A stretch of 28,418 nucleotides of DNA from a virus, in the IMG/VR virus record IMGVR_UViG_3300027749_000403, positions 1 to 28,418 of that record; one strand, given 5' to 3'. Of the stretch, positions 8,424-15,175 are shown one piece after another. The position numbers and the translations under genes are program-made. Below the pieces are notes generated by a model, which was not told the origin of the DNA, ran no database searches, and was given only the letters and a program-made list of their open reading frames with translations. The stretch's first letter is position 1; every line of letters begins with the position of its first letter.

Positions 8424-8927
8424 ATGGCATTACCAAATAAAGTATTAGCAGGTTTTAGTGCAACAATGTATGCACAACCAACAGCATCACCAACAGCATT
8501 AACGACAGCACAATTGGCTTTAGTTGCTAGTGTTTCACCTATTGCAGTTGTTGGCAATGTTATCAATATTGAAGCAATCCCTGCATTTGGTCAAGATGAT
8601 GCAGTTGCTTCTTTTGCCGTTGCTGGCTCTCGCCAATCAGATAAAATCCCAGTTCAATCAGCACCAACAAGCATGACAATCACAGCACCGTGGAATCCTA
8701 CTGATGCAACATTATTATTAATTCGTGGTGATGCGTATAGTGGTCAAGTTGATAGAACTTATGTTATTGCCGCAATTGATGGTGCAACTAGCCCTAACAT
8801 TATTTATTACGCATTTAATGGTCGTGCATCACAATTCCAAATTGATTCCGCACCAAGCGCAGAAGCTAAATGTACATTTACAATTCAACCGCGTGGCAAC
8901 CAATATGGTTGGTCTAACAACGCTTAA
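8424..8927 (+). CDS. Major tail (tail tube) protein, copy 1
   Basis: Tail-tube subunit, inferred from its position between the tail terminator and the tail chaperones and from its high-expression style. The 167 residues start MALPNKVLAGFSATMYAQP. From about 48 onward the beta-rich core reads NIEAIPAFGQDDAV, ASFAVAGSRQSDKIPVQ, MTITAPWNP, and it ends FTIQPRGNQYGWSNNA. A GAGG site lies nine bases upstream. The next gene is a close paralog, roughly 80 percent identical over the last 118 residues by eye. Which copy forms most of the tube cannot be told from sequence. Confidence 0.78.
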   Translation: MALPNKVLAGFSATMYAQPTASPTALTTAQLALVASVSPIAVVGNVINIEAIPAFGQDDAVASFAVAGSRQSDKIPVQSAPTSMTITAPWNPTDATLLLIRGDAYSGQVDRTYVIAAIDGATSPNIIYYAFNGRASQFQIDSAPSAEAKCTFTIQPRGNQYGWSNNA

Positions 8928-8940
8928 TTAGGGGAACAAT

Positions 8941-9459
8941 ATGGCATTGCCAAATAAAATTTTAGCTGGTTTTTCTGCATCATTTTGGATGCAATCAGGT
9001 GCAACACCAACTTCTTTTACAACTGCGAATCTTTCAGTATGGACAGCGCAAGTTGCAACAATCGTGGGTACAGTTGCTAATGGTACTGGTGCGGCTGGTT
9101 TAGCAGTAAATGTAGAAGCTATTCCTGCTTTTGGTCAAGATGATGCGGTGGCTTCTTTTGCTTTGGCTGGTAGCCGTCAATCTGACAAAATACCTGTCCA
9201 ATCTGCACCAACTTCAATGACGATTACTGCACCTTGGAATCCATCTGATACAGCATTACTTCAATTACGCGCTGATGCTTACAATGGTTTAACAGACAGA
9301 ACATTTGTAGTGGCGGCTTCTGATGCGGCAACTACAATTGCTTATGCTTTCAATGGTCGGGTTTCTCAATTCCAAGTTGATGCCGCACCTAGTGCTGAAG
9401 CAAAATGTACTTTTACCATTCATCCTCGTGGCAATCAATACGGCTGGTCAAATACTTAA
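8941..9459 (+). CDS. Major tail (tail tube) protein, copy 2 (tandem paralog)
   Basis: 172 residues, paralogous along the whole length to the preceding gene: MALPNKILAGFSASFWMQS at the start, then NVEAIPAFGQDDAV, GSRQSDKIPVQ and TITAPWNP, ending FTIHPRGNQYGWSNT. Differences concentrate in residues 15-55, where this copy has an insertion rich in Gly/Ala (VANGTGAAGLAVN). The DNA of the identical protein blocks differs at many third codon positions, so this is not a recent copy. AGGGGAA precedes the start, 13 bp after copy 1. A strong terminator follows. Both copies may be tube subunits, or one may be a decorated or terminal-ring variant. Confidence 0.78.
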   Translation: MALPNKILAGFSASFWMQSGATPTSFTTANLSVWTAQVATIVGTVANGTGAAGLAVNVEAIPAFGQDDAVASFALAGSRQSDKIPVQSAPTSMTITAPWNPSDTALLQLRADAYNGLTDRTFVVAASDAATTIAYAFNGRVSQFQVDAAPSAEAKCTFTIHPRGNQYGWSNT

Positions 9460-9465
9460 CACAAT

Positions 9466-9484
9466 AGCCCTACGGGGCTTTTTT
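9466..9484 (+). terminator. Rho-independent terminator after the tail-tube pair
   Basis: AGCCC (9466-9470) pairs with GGGCT (9475-9479) around a four-base TACG loop, followed by six T residues (9479-9484). The structure is compact and GC-rich in an AT-rich genome. It separates the abundant tail-tube genes from the less needed tail assembly genes, which suggests partial termination to set dosage. Confidence 0.88.
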
Positions 9485-9497
9485 AATAGGATAAAAT

Positions 9498-9719
9498 ATG
9501 AATGTAAAATCAAACAATGACTTGTTAGGTTTCTTAATAGCGCAGTCAGGAAGTGGACAAAAAAACTGGTTTGGCTTTGCACAGCAACGCCTTACTGGTA
9601 TCAATTTAGCCCACGAGATTGCGGCTAATCATGCAGATACAATGACACCTGATGAAGTTGTTGAATATGTTGTAAGTTTAAACAACGCAATATACAAACA
9701 TTTGATTAAGGCTGAATGA
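9498..9719 (+). CDS. Hypothetical protein (73 aa)
   Basis: A 73-residue, mostly helical soluble protein with no recognised motif: NDLLGFLIAQ, a Gly/Ser linker, NWFGFAQQRLTG, and a C-terminal helical pair ending VVSLNNAIYKHLIKAE. A good AGGA site (TAGGATAAAAT) precedes the start, and the stop overlaps the next start by 4 nt (ATGA), so it is coupled to the gp10-like gene. Location between the tail-tube terminator and the tail completion gene suggests a role in tail morphogenesis, but function is unknown. Confidence 0.75.
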   Translation: MNVKSNNDLLGFLIAQSGSGQKNWFGFAQQRLTGINLAHEIAANHADTMTPDEVVEYVVSLNNAIYKHLIKAE

Positions 9720-10261
9720 TGGCAAGCAATTTTGAAATTACTGGATTAAAGGAAACTTTGGCAGTTTTTCAGCAATTACAAAATGAAATTGGGGATAAAC
9801 AAGGTAAAAGTAAAATTTTAATCCCAGCCGTTAAAATGGCTATGAAACCCGTTTTATCTATGGCTAAAAGTTTAGCCCCTTATGATAATTCTGCTGGACA
9901 TCAAGGAGTTCATTTACGCGATACATTATCAATTGTAGGTAGAAAACCAACAAACAAAGATATGAAATCAAAGTATATAAAAAAAACAGATACAGTAATT
10001 GCAATTGTTACAAGTAAAAAAATACCAGCTAAATTGAAAAAAGCTGGGAAAAGCATGAGTAAAGAACAAAGAAAAATTTTTTATCATTCTATGAATCAAC
10101 TTACTGATGGTCGTGCCGCATTTAATGAATTTGGTACAGCTAAAATGGCTGGTAAACCATTTATGCGACCATCAATGGAAACTCAAGCGTCAAATGTAGC
10201 AATCAGTTTAGGTGAAATATTAAAACAAAAGATTGAAAACTATAGGAGTAAGAATTTATGA
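9716..10261 (+). CDS. HK97 gp10-like tail completion/neck protein
   Basis: A 181-residue basic protein of the HK97 gp10 family. Supporting features are the opening FEITGLKETLAVFQQLQNEI helix, VKMAMKPVLSMAKSLAPYDN (about 42-61), the HLRDTLSIV strand, and the hallmark C-terminal RAAFNEFGTAKMAGKPFMRPSME segment (about 133-155). The family acts at the head-tail interface or in tail completion. It begins within the previous gene (ATGATGG gives two possible Met starts, 9716 or 9719) and overlaps the following gene by 4 nt with an AGGAG site. In HK97 the gene precedes the tail tube; here it follows it. Confidence 0.82.
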   Translation: MMASNFEITGLKETLAVFQQLQNEIGDKQGKSKILIPAVKMAMKPVLSMAKSLAPYDNSAGHQGVHLRDTLSIVGRKPTNKDMKSKYIKKTDTVIAIVTSKKIPAKLKKAGKSMSKEQRKIFYHSMNQLTDGRAAFNEFGTAKMAGKPFMRPSMETQASNVAISLGEILKQKIENYRSKNL

Positions 10262-10737
10262 GTAAAATCTCAAACGCATTAGGTGGCAAGTATCAAGAAA
10301 ATCGTTTATCAGTAATGACCCGAACATTTGTATTGGGTGACCATTTATTTAAGGTTCGTGTTCCGTCAGTTGGTGAAATTGAAGCAATTTACAATTACTT
10401 TAAAACTCCCGATACCAATTTAGTTGAAAAAACTTTCAAAGAATTAACTTACGAATTGGTTAAAATCAAAGAAGATAAACCTGATGGCGTAGTCTATGGC
10501 GATAATGACATTGTGGTTGAGGGTCGTTCCATGATGGAAGCCGCCAAAAACAAAGTAGTATTGCAACATAGAATTGTTGAGTATTTTAAATTTTTAATTC
10601 CTGAAGATGGTCAAACATTATCAGATTTAGAATATCAAGATATTGAAGAAGAATTTCCATTGGCTATTCAAATTCAATTAATAGATAAAATTAGCGAAGT
10701 AATTGCCCCTGATTACAAGGCTATTAAGGAAAAGTAG
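10258..10737 (+). CDS. Tail assembly chaperone, first frame (gpG-like)
   Basis: A 159-residue acidic protein directly upstream of a short overlapping-frame reading frame and the tape measure gene, the standard position of the lambda G/GT type chaperones that coat the tape measure protein during tail assembly. Visible segments: FKVRVPSVGEIEAIYNYFKT (about 33-52), a helical middle, and an acidic end LEYQDIEEEFPLAIQIQLIDKISEV. It stops with TAG immediately after GAA AAG, where a -1 shift would continue into the next reading frame. It overlaps the gp10-like gene by 4 nt. Assignment is by context and frame arrangement, not by a sequence motif. Confidence 0.65.
   Translation: MSKISNALGGKYQENRLSVMTRTFVLGDHLFKVRVPSVGEIEAIYNYFKTPDTNLVEKTFKELTYELVKIKEDKPDGVVYGDNDIVVEGRSMMEAAKNKVVLQHRIVEYFKFLIPEDGQTLSDLEYQDIEEEFPLAIQIQLIDKISEVIAPDYKAIKEK
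10728..10734 (+). promoter_or_regulatory. Probable -1 translational frameshift site in the tail chaperone pair
   Basis: The sequence GGAAAAG sits immediately before the TAG stop of the first frame (codons GAA AAG TAG). The -1 frame is open from 10728 through to 11078, so a slip gives a fused chaperone. The site is not an ideal heptamer: the lysine tRNA can re-pair (AAG to AAA) but the GAA codon would shift to GGA. The frame opening exactly here, and the lack of a ribosome binding site at the downstream ATG, are the support. Confidence 0.5.
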
Positions 10738-10769
10738 TTGGCTCATTAAGAACGCAAGTAAAAGCGGCA

Positions 10770-11078
10770 ATGATTTTTAATGGGCATACGCAAGAAAGTA
10801 TAAACGCAATGGATGAAGCTACAATGAACGAAATTACAGTCATGTATGCTGATGGTGCATTAGGTAATTATGGAGTGTTACAGACGCTAGGAAGCCTTAC
10901 GGCAGGGGTATTTAATTACTTAAGAGGTGCAAATTCACCGCCTTATGAATTAAAAAGTGTTTTAGGCAATGCTTACGGATATTTATATCCCGAAAAAGAA
11001 GCAAACCCTAATGAAGCGTTATTAACTTTCATGACACAGGCGCAAGGGTTTAATGTAAGCAATTTTAAAAAGGGTTAA
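10770..11078 (+). CDS. Tail assembly chaperone, second frame (gpT-like)
   Basis: The 102-codon frame from ATG 10770 has no convincing ribosome binding site (AAAAGCGGCA precedes it) and is open back to 10728, 10 bases before the end of the previous gene. This is the classic G/GT arrangement, so it is probably made mainly as the C-terminal part of a -1 frameshift fusion, with joining residues VVGSLRTQVKAAMIFNGHTQ. The protein is mostly helical (VLQTLGSLTAGVFNYLRGA) and has an acidic NPNEALLTFMTQA tail. It lies 2 bp before the tape measure gene. The fused form would bind the tape measure and recruit tube subunits. Confidence 0.62.
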   Translation: MIFNGHTQESINAMDEATMNEITVMYADGALGNYGVLQTLGSLTAGVFNYLRGANSPPYELKSVLGNAYGYLYPEKEANPNEALLTFMTQAQGFNVSNFKKG

Positions 11079-11080
11079 TC

Positions 11081-13411
11081 ATGTCAATTGTATCAAGATT
11101 AGGTGTTGTTTTAGGCTTAGATTCTGCCGAGTTCAATAAAGGCTTGGGTCTAGCTGAATCTAAACTTGGTTCATTTGGCGCATCAAGCCTTGCATCAAAA
11201 TTATCACTTGCGGCAGTAGGGGCGGCTTTCGTTTCTACTGCTGTTAGTGCTTTCCAATTTGCAGACAAAATAAATGATATAGCACAATCAACCGAAATGA
11301 CCGCAGGAAAAGTGCTGGCATTTTCTCAAGCATTGGCTTTAAATGGCGTTCATAGCGAAGCCGCAACTAAGATGATTTCATCATTTTCAGTTAAAGTTGA
11401 AGAAGCGGCATCAGGAAGTGATAAAGGTCGTGCAAATTTTGCAAAGATGGGCATTACTTTAAAAGATATTGCCACTTTAGATTCAGCATCATTGATGGAA
11501 AAAACCTTAAAAGGGTTAAGCGCAATTGAAGACCCTATTACCCGAAATGCTTTGGCGTTTCAATTATTAGGTAAAGCGGCTAAAGGATTAGATTTAAACG
11601 GTGCTTATGATGAATTTATGCGCCAAAAAGATAAAAATAAAGATGTAGATAAAGCCTTTTCTGATACTGGTGATGCCATAGATAACATTGACAAATTATC
11701 TATAAGAATGAAAACTAATTTTGCGACAAACATGGGTGGCGCATTTAAAGAAGTTACGATTTGGGCAACTGAATTATTTGATTGGCTTGAAAAAGTAAAA
11801 ATATCATTATTAAGCATAAATGATTTAGGTAAAAACACAGGTATTGAAAAGTATATCAATCATGCCAATGACAAAAATAATTTTTTTGCATTAGGGGCAA
11901 ATACAGGAATTGATGGAACTAAATATCAAAGCGCAAATTATGGTCAAAATACAAGCGTTGGCGCAAAAATGGGAACGCCTAATAAAGCCAACACAAATAG
12001 AACTATTGAGTTAGGTGAAAAAGCAAAAGCACTAGCCGAAGAAGAAAAAAAGAAAGCGATTAAACAATCCGAAGAATTAGAAAAACAAGTAAAAAGTTAT
12101 GAGCAACAAACAGTTGCCGCTGGTCGTACTTTAACTGAAGTTGAAAAACTTACATTAGAGTTTGAAAAGACAGGTAAATTTGACACTATTAAAGAGGGCG
12201 CAAACAAACAACGCTTAATTGATGCCGCCAAAGAATTAGATTTAGCACATGATTTAGTTAAATCTAGGGAAACAGAACTTAAATACGCCAATGAAAAACG
12301 AACCATTATTAATGCAACTAATGATGTTGGCATTGCAACTGAACGCTTAACATTAGAAGCATCTTTGGCAAATGAAACAGATGCAATTAAAACCGCAAAA
12401 TTAGAACAATTTGATATTACCCAAAACATTTTAAAAATGGAAAGGGATATGAGTGTTGCTGTATTAAATACAGCACAAGGTCAAACAATTGTAACTAATG
12501 CAGAACAAGCCCAAGCAGATGCAATGAAAGCACGAGCCACACTAGTTGCGGCAACTAAAGCAAAATCATTGCAAGATGAAATTGATGCGGTAAATGTTTC
12601 AGCCGAAAGATTTAGGTTGGAAATGGGAATGGCTGGGGCATCAGATACGCAAGTTAAAAAGGCTTTAGAACTATTTGATTTGAAACAAAAAATGTTGGAT
12701 ATGGCAAAAAATGGTAATACTGAAGCCCAAATAATAGCCTATCATGATGCAAGAATTGCCGCCATTGATGCTGAAGAAGCTAATACAAGGGCGCAAAATA
12801 CATTCCAAGCTGGTTGGGAAAAGGCTTACAACAACACAATGGAAGCCGCCAAAGATTCAGCTACATTGGGCGCACAGGCATTTAGTTCAATGGCTGACAG
12901 TATGAATGGCGCACTTGATAATTTTGTAAGCACAGGTAAATTATCATTTTCAGATTTAGCCAGTTCAATTATTAAAGACTTAATTAAAATTCAGTTAAAA
13001 GCACAGGCATCAAGTATATTTAGCAGTTTACTTGGTAACATAGGCGGATTGTTTGGAAATGGCGGAGTTTCTGCTGATGCTGGGGCTTATTCAATTGACC
13101 AAAACCCATATTTAAATTGGACAGGGGCGGCAAGGGCTGGCGGTGGTGAAGTCGGTTCTAATACATCATATTTAGTTGGGGAAAAAGGTGCGGAAATGTT
13201 TGTTCCTCGTACTGCTGGAACAATTATCCCAAATAATGCTTTAGGCGGATTAGGCGGTAGCAATCAACCACAAACAGTTTATAATGGCACGGTAATACAA
13301 AATATGAGTGCCATAGATACGCAAAGTGGATTGCAATTTTTAGCAAAAAATAAAACAGCTATATTTGCCGCGAATCAATCAGCCCAACGCAGTCTGCCAC
13401 AATCAAGGTAA
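11081..13411 (+). CDS. Tail tape measure protein
   Basis: Long helical protein that fills the growing tail, sets its length and is ejected ahead of the DNA. The 776 residues begin SIVSRLGVVLGLDSAEFNKGL, a typical tape-measure start, followed by a hydrophobic Ala/Ser-rich segment (about 34-63). Long charged coiled-coil stretches occupy about 300-560. The end has the lambda-type motif GGGEVGSNTSYLVGEKGAEMFVPRTAG (about 687-713). At the usual ratio near 0.15 nm per residue the tail would be about 115 nm. AAAGGG precedes the start. No muralytic domain is evident. Confidence 0.92.
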   Translation: MSIVSRLGVVLGLDSAEFNKGLGLAESKLGSFGASSLASKLSLAAVGAAFVSTAVSAFQFADKINDIAQSTEMTAGKVLAFSQALALNGVHSEAATKMISSFSVKVEEAASGSDKGRANFAKMGITLKDIATLDSASLMEKTLKGLSAIEDPITRNALAFQLLGKAAKGLDLNGAYDEFMRQKDKNKDVDKAFSDTGDAIDNIDKLSIRMKTNFATNMGGAFKEVTIWATELFDWLEKVKISLLSINDLGKNTGIEKYINHANDKNNFFALGANTGIDGTKYQSANYGQNTSVGAKMGTPNKANTNRTIELGEKAKALAEEEKKKAIKQSEELEKQVKSYEQQTVAAGRTLTEVEKLTLEFEKTGKFDTIKEGANKQRLIDAAKELDLAHDLVKSRETELKYANEKRTIINATNDVGIATERLTLEASLANETDAIKTAKLEQFDITQNILKMERDMSVAVLNTAQGQTIVTNAEQAQADAMKARATLVAATKAKSLQDEIDAVNVSAERFRLEMGMAGASDTQVKKALELFDLKQKMLDMAKNGNTEAQIIAYHDARIAAIDAEEANTRAQNTFQAGWEKAYNNTMEAAKDSATLGAQAFSSMADSMNGALDNFVSTGKLSFSDLASSIIKDLIKIQLKAQASSIFSSLLGNIGGLFGNGGVSADAGAYSIDQNPYLNWTGAARAGGGEVGSNTSYLVGEKGAEMFVPRTAGTIIPNNALGGLGGSNQPQTVYNGTVIQNMSAIDTQSGLQFLAKNKTAIFAANQSAQRSLPQSR

Positions 13412-13416
13412 ATGAT

Positions 13417-14097
13417 ATGCCATTAAATACAATACTTGCAGTATCAGAATCAGTTGGAATAAATGACCAAAGATTTGTTGGGCAGATGGTCAGTCGCAAT
13501 CAAAGAATCAGCACTTCTGAAATTCTAACAGTTCAACCCTTTGGCTTTGAGATGAAGCCAATGCAATATCTTCAATACAGCACAAATAGAACTTTGCTTA
13601 GTGCATTGCGTGAAGCAGATAAGGCAACCGAACAATATTTAAATTTTGGTTCTACTAATTGGGTTAATTATATTGCTTATCAAGGAGGGCTTACAAGCGC
13701 ACAAATAGGCAGTTGCCTATGGCAAACATCAAGCGCAAATAAAACGCTAGTGTTAGGGGCTTTGCCGTCAGTCGCAAGTACCACATATATAGTTAGAACT
13801 GGTGATTTTTGCCAAGTTGGGCGTTATTCATATATAGCCACAGCAGATGTTCAAAGAGGAAGTGGAACAACTGTTAATATTCCAGTTCATAGAAACTTAA
13901 TTGCAACATTAACTTCAACAGTTCAATGCGTAATTGGTCAATATGGTACAACAATTGCATTAGGTAGCGGAACATTTACAGGCGTTACTTTTTGCGTAAT
14001 TCTTAGAGATTATCCAACTTATACTTTAGTTCCTATGACCAATGATTCATTTATTGCTTGGACAGGCACATTTAAAGCGTTTGAGGCTGTTTTATAA
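13417..14097 (+). CDS. Minor/distal tail protein
   Basis: A 226-residue beta-rich protein immediately after the tape measure gene, the place of the distal tail protein or lambda M/L-type minor tail protein. No catalytic motif is visible. Notable segments are FGFEMKPMQYLQYSTNRTLLSALREADKATEQYL (about 43-75, the main helical part) and a series of Thr/Val/Ile strands, ending FIAWTGTFKAFEAVL. The stop overlaps the next start by 1 nt (TAATG). Likely a hub or baseplate ring component; the specific family is not recognised. Confidence 0.55.
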   Translation: MPLNTILAVSESVGINDQRFVGQMVSRNQRISTSEILTVQPFGFEMKPMQYLQYSTNRTLLSALREADKATEQYLNFGSTNWVNYIAYQGGLTSAQIGSCLWQTSSANKTLVLGALPSVASTTYIVRTGDFCQVGRYSYIATADVQRGSGTTVNIPVHRNLIATLTSTVQCVIGQYGTTIALGSGTFTGVTFCVILRDYPTYTLVPMTNDSFIAWTGTFKAFEAVL

Positions 14098-14714
14098 TGC
14101 AAGTGATAGCACCAGTAGTAGGCACAAATAATATACGCCTAGCGGACTTTATACGAGTTACAACGATAGTGGCTGGCGTAACAACTATATACCAATTTTC
14201 AACTTGCCCTTATGTCATTACTGTTTCAGCAGTTTCAGCAACTCCTTTCAATGGATTAAGCCAATTGGTTAAAGTTGGTGATGTTCAACGAGATATTAAA
14301 TCCACAGCAAATGAAACTTCAGTTACTTTAATTGGGTTAGATACAGCATTACTTGGTTGGGTATTAGGGCAGAATTTAAAGGGTTCAAAAATTGAAATGT
14401 GGCATGGTTTTTTTGATACTAATAATGCTTTAATTACTACTGGCGGTACTGGTGGGCTTTATAAGTTTTTTACTGGTTATATCAACGCATTTTCTATTTC
14501 AGAACAATGGATGGAAGAAGCTAGGCAATTTATTGGTACAATTAGTGTTAGTGCCGCAAGCATACAAATCATTCTGCAAAACAGAACGGCTGGAAGATAT
14601 ACAAATGACAATGCTTGGCAGTTCTTTAATGCTGGCGATACATCAATGAATCGGGTTAATTTTGTTGAAACAATAAACTACCAATTTGGAAAAGATGCCC
14701 CTGCTGGCTCTTAA
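14097..14714 (+). CDS. Tail tip hub protein (DUF2163-like minor tail protein)
   Basis: A 205-residue protein that resembles the hub family in which a beta domain is followed by a region rich in Arg/Asn: VGDVQRDIKSTANETSVTLIG (about 62-82), FFTGYINAFSISEQW (about 122-136), then IILQNRTAGRYTNDNAWQFF (about 158-177) and NYQFG near the end. These match the pattern of hub proteins placed just before the tip protein. It starts inside the previous stop. Probably forms part of the baseplate hub that holds the J-like protein. Family assignment is by pattern and position. Confidence 0.6.
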   Translation: MQVIAPVVGTNNIRLADFIRVTTIVAGVTTIYQFSTCPYVITVSAVSATPFNGLSQLVKVGDVQRDIKSTANETSVTLIGLDTALLGWVLGQNLKGSKIEMWHGFFDTNNALITTGGTGGLYKFFTGYINAFSISEQWMEEARQFIGTISVSAASIQIILQNRTAGRYTNDNAWQFFNAGDTSMNRVNFVETINYQFGKDAPAGS

Positions 14715-14716
14715 AT

Positions 14717-15175
14717 ATGACAATACAATATACGACAGCACGAGTTTCAGATTGTTTTGATGAAGTTCTAACATTATTAGATGAACATTATCAAGAATTA
14801 TCAGTAACTAAGCATTACAAATTAAACCCTTATTATGATGTATATAAGGAAAATGAAAAGAATGGAAAATGCCGAGTAATTTTATGTAAAAACGATAATG
14901 AAATTATTGGGTATATTGTATTTTTTATTGATGTAAATTTGCACTATAAAGATTGTTTGTTGGCTACTGAAGATATTTATTATTTAAAACCTGAATATCG
15001 CAAAGGCAGAACAGGAATCAAAATGTTTAAATTTGCGGAAGAATATCTAAAATCATTAGGTGTTAATATGATTAAATATTCTACAAAGGTTCATTCTGAT
15101 AATTCTAAATTATTTGAATATCTTGGTTGTTCGTTTACAGAAAAAGTCTATATTAAAACAATAAAGGAATTATAA
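14717..15175 (+). CDS. GNAT-family N-acetyltransferase in the tail tip cluster
   Basis: A 152-residue GNAT-fold enzyme predicted to move an acetyl group from acetyl-CoA to an amine. Visible: strand VILCKNDNEIIGYIVFF (about 54-70), strand ATEDIYYLKPEYR, the acetyl-CoA loop YRKGRTG (about 94-100, a variant of Q/RxxGxG/A) followed by the IKMFKFAEEYLKSLG helix, and the final HSDNSKLFEYLGCSFTEKVYIKTI region. It sits between the hub protein and the tip protein with 2-bp and 0-bp gaps, but has no clear ribosome binding site and looks more AT-rich than its neighbours, so it may be a later insertion. The substrate is unknown; phage tail proteins or a host product are both possible. Confidence 0.85.
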   Translation: MTIQYTTARVSDCFDEVLTLLDEHYQELSVTKHYKLNPYYDVYKENEKNGKCRVILCKNDNEIIGYIVFFIDVNLHYKDCLLATEDIYYLKPEYRKGRTGIKMFKFAEEYLKSLGVNMIKYSTKVHSDNSKLFEYLGCSFTEKVYIKTIKEL

